From Pirellulaceae bacterium (lineage in GTDB: Bacteria; Planctomycetota; Planctomycetia; Pirellulales; Pirellulaceae), in NCBI GenBank assembly GCA_029243025.1, contig JAQWSU010000047.1, forward strand, positions 1 to 64,000: 64,000 nucleotides of DNA. Reading direction: 5' to 3'. The notes beneath the pieces were generated by a model. That model did not search any database, was not told where the DNA came from, and was given only the letters and a program-made list of their open reading frames with translations. This document shows, in pieces, positions 35,971-44,072 of the stretch. The number at the start of each line of letters is the position of its first letter. Position 1 is the first letter of the stretch. Both the position numbers and the translations under genes were made by a program.

Positions 35971-36755
35971 TCTTTCATCTCAGGCTCCGATGCTTGCGCA
36001 ACGCGACTCGCATTCAGTGCTTGCTGCGTGAGTGAACGTTTTCGACTTAACGAAACATCGTTTTGTACCGCTCGAATCTCCTCGCGTAACTCTTCGGGCG
36101 ACATCTGCAGATCGCGTTCGAACTTGAGTTTCTGGAGCAGGTAATCGATGACTCCAAACAGCAGCAGCACGGCTCCTACCGAGGTCGAAAATTGTATCAG
36201 TAAACCGGCTCCCGCGTTCAAGAGACGATCTGTCGGCTGCAAACTAAGTTGCAGCAAGTTGGGCAAAAGATGTCGAATCAAAGCCGCCCCGGCCACCAGC
36301 ATGACAACGATCCGAACGATCAACAAGCCGATGCGCGCAACTTGGCTGCAGGAAACCAAATGCTGTGCCCTGGCGAACGGATTGAGTCGGTTGAAATCGG
36401 GCATCATTTTTTGGGGAAGCCAGAGAAAGCCCGTTTGGGTCAAATGCACCATGACAGCGGCGCCACAGATGAGTCCCAGCACAGGAAGCAACCCGATCAA
36501 AGATTCTATACCGACTTGCTGTAATTCTGTTGCTTGATCGGCAAGTTGATCATGTCTCATACCGGGTGCACTCAATTGACGACGCATGAGCTGCGAGAGA
36601 ATTTCAAACATCCGTGGAGCGGACACCACAATCGCTGCGACCGCCCCTAAGAAGATCACCGCCGAGGCCAGTTCTTGGCTACGAGGTAGATGCCCCTGCT
36701 CGCGAGCCAACCGGCGACGTCGCGGCGTTGCAGCTTGTGATCTATCTTCGGACAT
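35967..36755 (-). CDS. flhB: Flagellar export protein FlhB lacking the autocleavage domain
   Basis: The 262-residue protein has the FlhB N-terminus (SQAATPRRRRLAREQGHLPRS), four membrane helices between about 30 and 215, and the start of the linker with MSPEELREE, the counterpart of the MSKQEVKEE region. It ends about 40 residues later. The cytoplasmic domain with the self-cleaving NPTH motif, about 110 residues in enteric FlhB (about 380 in total), is missing. The stop overlaps that of the convergent sulfotransferase gene. The lost domain normally controls the switch from rod/hook to filament export. Confidence 0.88.
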   Translation of the reverse strand: MSEDRSQAATPRRRRLAREQGHLPRSQELASAVIFLGAVAAIVVSAPRMFEILSQLMRRQLSAPGMRHDQLADQATELQQVGIESLIGLLPVLGLICGAAVMVHLTQTGFLWLPQKMMPDFNRLNPFARAQHLVSCSQVARIGLLIVRIVVMLVAGAALIRHLLPNLLQLSLQPTDRLLNAGAGLLIQFSTSVGAVLLLFGVIDYLLQKLKFERDLQMSPEELREEIRAVQNDVSLSRKRSLTQQALNASRVAQASEPEMKD

Positions 36756-36809
36756 TATTTAGTCAGCCTTGCAGAAACCACTAATCAATCCGTTGCTTCA
36801 ACTTGCCAA

Positions 36810-37592
36810 TCAGCCGCCCACATTCACAACCGACCGACGAATCGAGGTCAACACTTGTTCTAGCCCGGTCTCAAGATGCAATTGAAATAGCCAGGCAAAG
36901 CCCCCAATGGACAAGCAGGCAACGGCCAACATCACGGCAAAATTAATCCCCAAGCCAAAACCGAATGTCCCCACTTGCGGCAAGGCTTTCGACAACAGCC
37001 CGATCAACAAAGTTGACATCAGCAGCGAGAAAGCGACCGGCGCAGCGGCTCGAATCGCCAACTCAAAACTGTGCTTGAGCAATTCACCCAGAAGCACCAC
37101 CGCGTCCATCGAAGGCGCTGTGCCGCCCGGCGGAACCCACTGAAACGTTTGCAGCAACGCGTGCACGACCTGCCGATGTCCGCCAATCGACAGAAAAATG
37201 GCGATCGACAAGAGACCGAAAAATCGCTCCACCGGCGTCGCACCAAAAGAGGTGCCAGGGTCGACGTCCACTGCTGACTGTCCTGACATCTGACTGATCA
37301 ACGTCCCGACTTGCTGGAGACCGGAAATGATAATCAACACCGAGAGCGCTAATCCCAGCCCAAAAACAAGTTCTCGCACACATCGGATTGCCAACTCCCA
37401 ACTGTTCAAATCGGCGAGTGGCAGCGTGAACAGATAAAGGGGCGTGATCATTACCGAAACCACGACCACCAAGGCAAAACGCAAACGCACCGGAATGGTG
37501 CGCCCCGCAATCACGGGAAATAACATTGCCAGCGGCAGCAGTCGAGCCAAAATAAAAACAAACGGCAAAATCAGGTTGGTTAAGCCCAGCAT
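36810..37592 (-). CDS. fliR: Flagellar export protein FliR
   Basis: The 260-residue membrane protein has six hydrophobic segments and FliR-type features: FILARLLPLAMLFPVIAGR near the start, FGLGLALSVLIIISGLQQVG near residue 77, and GLGINFAVMLAVACLSIGGF near the end. FliR forms the export gate complex with FliP and FliQ. Length is normal. It lies between fliQ and flhB in the usual order. Confidence 0.93.
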   Translation of the reverse strand: MLGLTNLILPFVFILARLLPLAMLFPVIAGRTIPVRLRFALVVVVSVMITPLYLFTLPLADLNSWELAIRCVRELVFGLGLALSVLIIISGLQQVGTLISQMSGQSAVDVDPGTSFGATPVERFFGLLSIAIFLSIGGHRQVVHALLQTFQWVPPGGTAPSMDAVVLLGELLKHSFELAIRAAAPVAFSLLMSTLLIGLLSKALPQVGTFGFGLGINFAVMLAVACLSIGGFAWLFQLHLETGLEQVLTSIRRSVVNVGG

Positions 37593-37623
37593 TTTCTCAA
37601 CGAATCACAGCCTCAGTATCAGG

Positions 37624-37884
37624 TCAGTAATGAACGCCCGAAAACATTTCGGAAGCGTACTGAGTTAAATGTTGCATCAGCCAGGGAAGCATCACTGTCA
37701 ACACCGCGAGAATTGCGAGTAACTTTGGCACAAATGTCAAAGTTTGATCATGCAATTGCATTACCGATTGGAGTAATCCAACCACGATACCCACGACCGC
37801 ACCGACAATCAAAATCGGTGCGCAAAGTATCAGCGTCGTCAGCAACGCATCGCTGGCAAGTTCAATGACTTGGTAATCCTCCAC
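37624..37884 (-). CDS. fliQ: Flagellar export protein FliQ
   Basis: The 86-residue protein has two membrane helices, the first with LTTLILCAPILIVGAVVGIV and the second with FVPKLLAILAVLTVMLPWLM, joined by the conserved QSVMQLHDQTLTF loop. It is a small subunit of the FliPQR export gate. The ATG at 37884 is preceded by GAAGGTAACAGGTGG, which contains a ribosome-binding site. Confidence 0.93.
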   Translation of the reverse strand: MEDYQVIELASDALLTTLILCAPILIVGAVVGIVVGLLQSVMQLHDQTLTFVPKLLAILAVLTVMLPWLMQHLTQYASEMFSGVHY

Positions 37885-37910
37885 CTGTTACCTTCCTTTA
37901 TTCAAAACCG

Positions 37911-38888
37911 TCAGGCATAAGTTTGAAAGCTTTCAAGCAGCATTCCAACCACCAAATTCCACCCATCAACAAGTACGAACAACAACAACTTCAACGGCAT
38001 GGAAATCATCGCGGGTGGCAGCATGAACATTCCCATCGAGGTGGTGACCGCAGAGACAAACAGGTCAATCACGAGAAACGGTAGATAAATCCCAAACCCA
38101 ATCAGAAAAGCGGTCTTCAGTTCACTCAACATAAAGGCGGGCAGCAACGCTCGCAGGGGAACTTCGTCGTAAACGGTGGGTGGAGTCTTGACATCCGGCA
38201 AGTATCGCAAGAACAACCAGACATCTTCACTGTTTTGATTATCGCGAATCTGGCTGCTCATAAATTCTCGTATCGGACGTTCGGCAGCTTGCCAAGCCTG
38301 GCCAACACTCATGTCGATTTCTTCGTTAGTATACGGCTCGACAGCGTCATGATAGACACGTTCCCAAGTAGGCCACATCACCAAGACAGTTATGAACATG
38401 GCGATCGCCGTCGTCACCTGAGCGGGCAGCATTTGTTGGGCACCAAACGCCTGCCGCAACAAGCCCAGCACCACCACCACGCGTACGTAGGATGTGGTCA
38501 TTAACAGCAAAGCGGGAATCAGCCCAAGTAACGCCATCGTAATAAACACTTGAGCCGAAGAGGACATACGATCCGGTGTGATCCATGACTCAGCCTGCTC
38601 CAAAGCGAACTCGGACATCGCGTCAAGATTTGCTCCGGAACTTATGGGCGACGAATCGCTACCCGGCTCTTCCGCAAATTCGGTCGACAGCCGATTGGCA
38701 GACGTGTCGACGGGACTGTTCGGCACAGTCTCCTTAGCCACAGTCTCCTTAGCCACAGTCTCCGAATCCAGTCGCGGAACCTCGGCTCTGACGATGCCTG
38801 TCGATAAAAAGGCAAGCAACATCGGGACCGCCGCACTCCCAAGTGCCAGTCGCCTGCGTTGCTCAACTCGTCGTCGTCGACTCTTCAA
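37911..38888 (-). CDS. fliP: Flagellar export protein FliP with extended N-terminus
   Basis: The TTG at 38888 follows AGGAGA by about six bases and gives a 325-residue product with a signal-like segment (LALGSAAVPMLLAFLSTGIV). A Ser/Glu/Thr-rich linker of about 70 residues with an ETVAK repeat follows. The conserved FliP core from about residue 110 has LLMTTSYVRVVVVLGLLRQA, MLPPAMISMPLKLLLFVLVDGW and a four-helix layout. FliP builds the FliPQR export gate. The core is normal; the linker is longer than in enteric FliP (245 residues). An earlier in-frame start would overlap fliO and is rejected. Confidence 0.92.
   Translation of the reverse strand: MKSRRRRVEQRRRLALGSAAVPMLLAFLSTGIVRAEVPRLDSETVAKETVAKETVPNSPVDTSANRLSTEFAEEPGSDSSPISSGANLDAMSEFALEQAESWITPDRMSSSAQVFITMALLGLIPALLLMTTSYVRVVVVLGLLRQAFGAQQMLPAQVTTAIAMFITVLVMWPTWERVYHDAVEPYTNEEIDMSVGQAWQAAERPIREFMSSQIRDNQNSEDVWLFLRYLPDVKTPPTVYDEVPLRALLPAFMLSELKTAFLIGFGIYLPFLVIDLFVSAVTTSMGMFMLPPAMISMPLKLLLFVLVDGWNLVVGMLLESFQTYA
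38724..38765. repeat. 15-bp tandem repeat in the fliP linker
   Basis: The unit cacagtctccttagc is present twice, followed by a partial third copy. On the minus strand it encodes consecutive ETVAK pentapeptides in the linker between the signal segment and the FliP core. Confidence 0.8.
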
Positions 38889-38910
38889 AGAGATCTCTCC
38901 TGAGCGGTGA

Positions 38911-39483
38911 TTAACCAGCCCGAAATGAAGATAGATTCCGGTCCGTAACAAGCCCCTGAAGATTCGTCGGCAGACGACGAACATGACCTTTGCCAAGCTG
39001 ATCAATGACGCTTCGCACTTCGTCTGGATCAGAGATCTCCGCCAATCGTTGCATGCCTTGCGAGGATTCGATCAACACAAGTAATCGGCCACCAACCCGC
39101 ACCAAATGCAACGATTGCTTGCCGTTCATCGGAACCTTGCCATACACTTCGACTAAGTCTGCAGGCAATCCTGCTTCACGTCCTTTTGAAAGGCGCCAGA
39201 GCAGCATCAAGCCGGCAAAAATCGCCAAGATAACGCCAAACTGTTTTGAGTTCCGAGGAATGGCATGTTGCCAAGATTGAGTTGAGAACTCCGAGCCTTG
39301 TTTGACGACCGGCGGCTCCAATCTCAACGGTTCACGCCCCAAGGTCTCGGGGACCGCAGAGCCAACAGCACTCGCCTCCGATCTCTCGACTTGCTGCGCA
39401 GTGACGGAGGCGATCCCCAGGCAGAACCAGGCCAGAAAAATGACAACCGGAAGACACTTGTATTTCAATTTATCTTGTTGCAT
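38911..39483 (-). CDS. fliO: Flagellar assembly protein FliO-like
   Basis: The 190-residue protein has a signal segment (PVVIFLAWFCLGIASVTA), a periplasmic stretch of about 70 residues, a membrane helix FGVILAIFAGLMLLWRLS near 85, and a cytoplasmic beta-rich domain with VYGKVPMNGKQSLHLVRVGG and RLLVLIESSQGM. This is the FliO/FliZ layout, and it lies directly upstream of fliP as expected. FliO helps to assemble FliP. The ATG at 39483 is chosen over a GTG at 39507. Confidence 0.88.
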   Translation of the reverse strand: MQQDKLKYKCLPVVIFLAWFCLGIASVTAQQVERSEASAVGSAVPETLGREPLRLEPPVVKQGSEFSTQSWQHAIPRNSKQFGVILAIFAGLMLLWRLSKGREAGLPADLVEVYGKVPMNGKQSLHLVRVGGRLLVLIESSQGMQRLAEISDPDEVRSVIDQLGKGHVRRLPTNLQGLVTDRNLSSFRAG

Positions 39484-39524
39484 GCTTGATTTTTCTTTCT
39501 CTGCCACCCTATCAATTCCAAGAG

Positions 39525-39902
39525 TCAGGCTGTTCGTCGACGAGGTGACTGTCGCAATTCCGTGATCTGAATCGCCATACGAGAATCGACAATCACAATT
39601 CGTCCGTAAGCCATCACCTCCCGATCCATCAGGAGTTCCACCGGTTCGTCCAACAAGGTCTCGAGCCGAATCACTTGTCCCGACTTGAGTAATTCCAACT
39701 CGCGCAACGTGAGTCCGCGGTTTCCCAACCTGACTTCCACCTCAATTTTCTCGGATGAAAGATTGAGGTCTTGCCAGGCGTAGGGAGCTGGCGTTGAAAT
39801 CGGCTTGTCGTGCGCACCATCAACTCGCACCTGTGGCGAACTGGCCGAACGTGTCTCATCGTCATCTTGGTGAGTCACGGAAACGCTTACGTCACTCGGC
39901 AT
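39525..39902 (-). CDS. fliN: Flagellar motor switch protein FliN
   Basis: The 125-residue product has a variable acidic N-terminus and a C-terminal SpoA/FliN domain (about 47-118) with EVEVRLGNRGLTLRELELLK, ETLLDEPVELLMDREVMAYG and RIVIVDSRMAIQI. FliN forms the lower C-ring. GGGAGGA lies about eight bases before the ATG at 39902. No fliM gene is in the window. Confidence 0.92.
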   Translation of the reverse strand: MPSDVSVSVTHQDDDETRSASSPQVRVDGAHDKPISTPAPYAWQDLNLSSEKIEVEVRLGNRGLTLRELELLKSGQVIRLETLLDEPVELLMDREVMAYGRIVIVDSRMAIQITELRQSPRRRTA

Positions 39903-40068
39903 CAGAAAAATCCTCCCATTGGGGCGGAAAACGACGCAACTTCCGGCCACGAGGAAATCGCTGACAAAAGGCGATGCGGACTGTCGTCGATCGAGGGCCA
40001 CAATGCAAGATCAACTGACCTTACCATCACCGCTAGCGATGCTAATCGTCACGAACTTGTCGGTTGGG

Positions 40069-40770
40069 CTAGTGTTCGATAACCCCTGCGACCCGATGCC
40101 GTAGCTCTTTGGCCAATCGAGCATCGCTGTTGGCCACGTTATCGAGAATTCGTTCTCGTGTCGGAGAATTCGTGACGTCGAGGATCGTGGCCAACCGTTG
40201 AGCCACCTCGGCTCGATGGATCGAACGTTCAATTTGCTGATTTAACCAACGCTTAAATTCCTCGCGCACATCATTGAGCTCCAATATGGCGGTTGGCTCG
40301 AGTTCGACGAGTCGTTCGAGAACCTGTGTTTGGACGCTTGCAGGCAAGTGAGCGACCACCTCTGAAGCGCGTCGAGTGGATAGTTGCGAGAGTGCAACGG
40401 CGATCGCTTGCGGCAATTCGTCACACAAACAATCGGCAATAAGTCGGTCCGATGCACGGTCGAGAGTCGATTCACTGGGAGCCTCGCTTCCGATAGCATG
40501 CTGCCCAACGACGTTGGTCTCCACAGGAATTTCACGATACTGCAACTGCCCCTGCTGCCCCAAAAATTCTCGAATCGCAGCCAACTCCTCCTGGGGGCCG
40601 ACATCAGAGATCCCCATGATGGCGTTGCGAATCAACTCCGCCTGAGAATCATCCATCTGTTCCAACAAGGCATCTGCCACATCTCGATCCAGACTGGCTA
40701 CCAAAACAGCGGCTTTTCGCATCGTTTCCACCTGATCGCTCAAAAGTTTCACCCTGCTTTTGCAATCCAT
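40069..40770 (-). CDS. fliG: FliG-like protein without the C-terminal torque domain
   Basis: The 233-residue protein overlaps the end of fliF by 22 bp. Residues 15-80 resemble FliG_N (MRKAAVLVASLDRDVADALLEQMDD). Residues 120-230 resemble the middle domain (ALSQLSTRRASEVVAHLPAS, then AEVAQRLATILDVTNSPTRE). A normal FliG of about 330 residues continues with the charged C-terminal domain that works with the stator; here a stop follows the middle domain. The remaining 166 bp before fliN contain no continuation in any frame. It may bind FliF but not transmit torque by the known mechanism. Assignment as FliG rests on position and these weak patterns. Confidence 0.72.
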   Translation of the reverse strand: MDCKSRVKLLSDQVETMRKAAVLVASLDRDVADALLEQMDDSQAELIRNAIMGISDVGPQEELAAIREFLGQQGQLQYREIPVETNVVGQHAIGSEAPSESTLDRASDRLIADCLCDELPQAIAVALSQLSTRRASEVVAHLPASVQTQVLERLVELEPTAILELNDVREEFKRWLNQQIERSIHRAEVAQRLATILDVTNSPTRERILDNVANSDARLAKELRHRVAGVIEH

Positions 40771-42137
40771 TGATTGAGAACCCGGGCGGCATGATCCGGA
40801 TCTTCTCGTACCAGATCGGTAAGCGTCTCGCGCAAAGCCGCATCCTCGTCTAACTCATTTGGCACCACCTCTCCGGCGTCGTTTGACTCACCCGTCGATG
40901 GGTAGATCCGATGGGCTGTCGCTACCGCGGCCTGCTTGCGACTGATCAATTGAACAATCAGCACTCCTAAAGCAGCAATGATCAACGCTACGGCTGCCGA
41001 CCAATTTCTCAGTCGACTGCTGAGCCTCTGCCTCGTCGAAACGGAACTGGCAGTTTGAAGATCGTCGAAGGTTGTCACGGTCACGTTCAGCTGACGATGC
41101 TCATCGGGCATGGCGCCCAGAATCGCCGTCCGAATTCGCTCGTCAGCGTCGGCAGTCACCGAAGCCAACGTCCACTCACCCGGCGAATCCTCACGTTGTC
41201 GCTTGGCAAACAAGGAAGCGTAATAACTCCTGGGGACAATCACCGAGATGGCCACCTGCCCAAAAGAGCTCAAATCCAAAAGCTCGGCCGAAGCGGGAGC
41301 TTTCTCTGGCAATTGCAAACCAACAACCACTTCCGCCTGCGGTACCATCCGCAGCACCTTACGAACCTTGGCTGTGAGGGCTTCTTCCATCTCTTGAGCG
41401 CGTAACAGCAACAGATCTGCAGATTCATCAAGATCCACTGCCCCGCCGCCATAGGACCGGCCCGAGCCCAAAACAGTGAGATTCACATCATCGATCACCA
41501 TCCCGGCACGTGCCGACGCGACCATCCTGCGAATCGAAAGTACCTGAGGCCGACTTAATACTTCTTTGGCACCCTGAGGAGATGACTTTGGCAAAATACA
41601 TACCGATGCGGTGGTGATCCGAGAGCGTTTCAATCCGCGTTCCTCGATCTCATCATAATGGACATATGCGTCATCGATTTCAGGCATCGTCCGAATTGCG
41701 AAGGCCAAATCCTGCTCCAAAGCCCGCAACAGTTTACTGCGACGTTCAGATTCTCGTTCTAATAATCCCGTCGATTGGATCGCTGCATCTTTGTGATCAA
41801 AAGCCCTTGGGTATGCCGAGTTATCGGCAAGCGCTTGCAAAAACCGATCGGCTTGTCCCGTCGGGACATGTATGTTTCCATCCAGCATCGAATAGCCGCT
41901 AAGTTTTGCTTTCGCAAAAGCTGCGGTCATCCGATCCAGCTCCTGAGTCGACAGATTGCGAGTCTGGTACAACACTTCGGTTTTCGCTGGAGAGCCGTAT
42001 CGCGAGGAACCAAGTACAGTCACCCCCGTAACGATGACGACAACCAAGATCGCAACTCGCCAACCAGCCGAAATTTCGCTGAATTTGGACGACCAAAACA
42101 CCGTTTGTCGTCGCCACTCATCGATCCGCGTATTCAT
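40749..42137 (-). CDS. fliF: Flagellar MS-ring protein FliF
   Basis: The 462-residue product has a membrane helix near 29-47, the YscJ/FliF domain (VLYQTRNLSTQELDRMTAAF; LLERESERRSKLLRALEQDL; SVCILPKSSPQGAKEVLS), a shorter than usual periplasmic region, a second membrane helix near 385 (VALIIAALGVLIVQLIS), and a cytoplasmic tail ending in VREDPDHAARVLNQWI, the FliG-binding motif. FliF forms the MS ring. It is about 90 residues shorter than enteric FliF (about 550). The ATG at 42137 is chosen over a TTG at 42143. Confidence 0.9.
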   Translation of the reverse strand: MNTRIDEWRRQTVFWSSKFSEISAGWRVAILVVVIVTGVTVLGSSRYGSPAKTEVLYQTRNLSTQELDRMTAAFAKAKLSGYSMLDGNIHVPTGQADRFLQALADNSAYPRAFDHKDAAIQSTGLLERESERRSKLLRALEQDLAFAIRTMPEIDDAYVHYDEIEERGLKRSRITTASVCILPKSSPQGAKEVLSRPQVLSIRRMVASARAGMVIDDVNLTVLGSGRSYGGGAVDLDESADLLLLRAQEMEEALTAKVRKVLRMVPQAEVVVGLQLPEKAPASAELLDLSSFGQVAISVIVPRSYYASLFAKRQREDSPGEWTLASVTADADERIRTAILGAMPDEHRQLNVTVTTFDDLQTASSVSTRQRLSSRLRNWSAAVALIIAALGVLIVQLISRKQAAVATAHRIYPSTGESNDAGEVVPNELDEDAALRETLTDLVREDPDHAARVLNQWIAKAG

Positions 42138-42242
42138 ACTCAACGCTACCGATCATTCAAAATGACAAACAAAACAAGTCAACATCCTGAGGATTCCGCA
42201 TCTACAAAATGCTCCCTTAATCATCCAAGCAACCCAACAACG

Positions 42243-42740
42243 TCAGGCAGCAGCACGTGAACGATTCGGCCAAGGCAACAGTAAGGTACGAGCGAGACCA
42301 CCTTGGGGACACGACATCGTGTCAATTTGCAAGCCAGATCGTGCGGCGATCCCTTGCCATGTTTTTAGCTGAGACGGCTGATTGACGCCGCCTCCAAACG
42401 CAAAACTCGAATCCGATACCTCAATCTCAATACCGATCGAACCAATCACCGCAATCACATCCAACTGCCCGCCTTCGGGCATCGCATTCAAACTGTCCTC
42501 AATCAGATGTGCGAGAATCTCCTGGGTAAGCTGCGGACTCACGATCGCTCGGAGTTCAGCGTCCACATCGACAATCGACTCGATACGTTGCTGCTTCATC
42601 CGAGCCTCGAAGGCTTGACAAGCGCGCTGCACCATTTCACGGACGTTTATCTCAACCGGACTGTCCTCGGGGCGCGACAAACTCGAAACGGTATCGACTG
42701 GGGGTCGGATCACGGACGCACGAAATGGAATCTGGTTCAA
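42243..42740 (-). CDS. Degenerate GHKL ATPase-like protein upstream of fliF
   Basis: A TTG at 42740, with GAGGAG about eight bases upstream, starts a 165-residue protein resembling only the ATPase half of a histidine kinase: VREMVQRACQAFEARMKQQR, then HLIEDSLNAMPEGGQLDV, then GLARTLLLPWP at the end. The N-box Asn is Asp and the G1 box reads DSSFAFGGG instead of DTGxGI, so ATP binding is doubtful. There is no HisKA domain. It lies 106 bp upstream of fliF in the same direction, which suggests a flagellar regulatory role. Confidence 0.6.
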   Translation of the reverse strand: MNQIPFRASVIRPPVDTVSSLSRPEDSPVEINVREMVQRACQAFEARMKQQRIESIVDVDAELRAIVSPQLTQEILAHLIEDSLNAMPEGGQLDVIAVIGSIGIEIEVSDSSFAFGGGVNQPSQLKTWQGIAARSGLQIDTMSCPQGGLARTLLLPWPNRSRAAA

Positions 42741-42988
42741 CGTTTCAACTCCTCGTCTTACGGTACAACTCGCACCTGAATTGAGACAAAAGCGGGCAAT
42801 TTGTAACGCCAATGGACAAACGTGTCAACGCGTTCTGAAACCCCCTTTCATCCACTAACGCCAAGGCAACGCGGATGACATTGACAAGAATGGCGAGGTA
42901 AATCAACCGATGCGATCGAGAACACCGGTCAAAGTGGAAACGGAGCATCCGCATTAGCAGATCGTAACGCGGCTGTAAAACCGAAGAA

Positions 42989-43768
42989 TCAGTTTTCTTC
43001 GAAGCGGAGATATTCGGGTGCTGACTCCGAGCAGCTGTCGACTCCCGTGACAATCTGCATCATCCAAGCATCTAGATCGCTCAGCATCTGAGTCGTCAAT
43101 TCATGACCACAGGGATACTGTCTCAGGTTCAAAGAGAGCCCTGCAATATGAAACAAGCGCAGCTCTTCACAGATCTGACTGACCGGATACTGCTCACTTT
43201 CACGACCATAGCCGATCAGCATAGGCAAGCTGCGTGCTTGAAGCAAATTCGAGAGCGGATTATTTCCGGTGGGAACGGGCCCTCCCAAGGAAGCCACTCC
43301 AGCAAACCGGTTCGGTGCCGCCAATCCCAAGCGAATCGCCATCGTTCCCCCACAATCGAAACCGGCCAGGAAGACCCGTTTGGGAGCGATGTTGAAACGA
43401 TTTTTCGCCAATTGAACACACTCGTGAACACGCGACATGGTTTCCACGATGCCATGGGCATCCTGCGACCATACCGAGGCAAACTCAGACTCGCCCTGCT
43501 CCGCAGCTTTCGCTGGAGGCCATCCGGGCGCGACACCAACATAATTGCGCATACTAATATGCGGCATCACCTGCTTGAGTTGCCGATGCCCGTCACTCGG
43601 TCCATGCAACCAGACGACTAAGGGATAAGCATAGTTGGGCTCATAGTGCAGGGGCACGAAAAAGCTGTGTTCGACAGCTTGCTTCGAATTCGATCCCGTC
43701 GTGGAAGTTCGATTTGTGGATAAAGAGTTGGTGTTTAAATCCTGATCAAGCATCTGTATGCGATTCAT
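42989..43768 (-). CDS. Alpha/beta hydrolase (esterase-like) with Asp at the nucleophile elbow
   Basis: The 259-residue protein follows the phospholipase/carboxylesterase fold: SFFVPLHYEPNYAYPLVVWL, an oxyanion-loop HGPSDG near 55, and the nucleophile elbow RVFLAGFDCGGTMAIRLGL. Esterases have GFSxGG at this point; here Asp 138 replaces Ser. The usual acid Asp region reads GYGRESEQYPVSQ, while the catalytic His (GHEL, His 222) is kept. Either Asp is the nucleophile, as in dehalogenase-type enzymes, or the protein is inactive. The ATG at 43768 is preferred; a frame extending to 43885 adds residues unlike the family. Confidence 0.7.
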   Translation of the reverse strand: MNRIQMLDQDLNTNSLSTNRTSTTGSNSKQAVEHSFFVPLHYEPNYAYPLVVWLHGPSDGHRQLKQVMPHISMRNYVGVAPGWPPAKAAEQGESEFASVWSQDAHGIVETMSRVHECVQLAKNRFNIAPKRVFLAGFDCGGTMAIRLGLAAPNRFAGVASLGGPVPTGNNPLSNLLQARSLPMLIGYGRESEQYPVSQICEELRLFHIAGLSLNLRQYPCGHELTTQMLSDLDAWMMQIVTGVDSCSESAPEYLRFEEN

Positions 43769-44072
43769 CGAATTCGATCGACCTTTGTCTTTCTCGAACT
43801 GCCAAAGATGCTCACGAGACGCTCGTATCCACGGTGTGGTGAGCAATCCTGGTGAGAGCCTCCGAGGATCACTGCGTGATCCCACTTTGTTCCGCGACCA
43901 ATTCTTGGCACACGTTTTGTAAGCTCGCCTTTCAGCCGCCGAACGGGTGTGGACTCTACCCCAATCGCCGCGTGTCTGTCAATGCGGCGTGGTCGGAGTG
44001 GACCGATCCCCACAATCTAACGCTGGCATTGCTAGCCGCGATTACAATTCGAGTTAGAGCGGACCCTTTACT
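43769..44072. other. Spacer with short perfect hairpin
   Basis: The 304-bp spacer contains GGATCAC-TGC-GTGATCC at 43866-43882, a 7-bp perfect stem with no T-run. No gene was recognised. Confidence 0.5.

Noticed and set aside
42741-42812. Longer start for the GHKL-like protein at 42812
   Set aside because: The added 24 residues are unlike the domain, and the TTG at 42740 has GAGGAG at a good distance.
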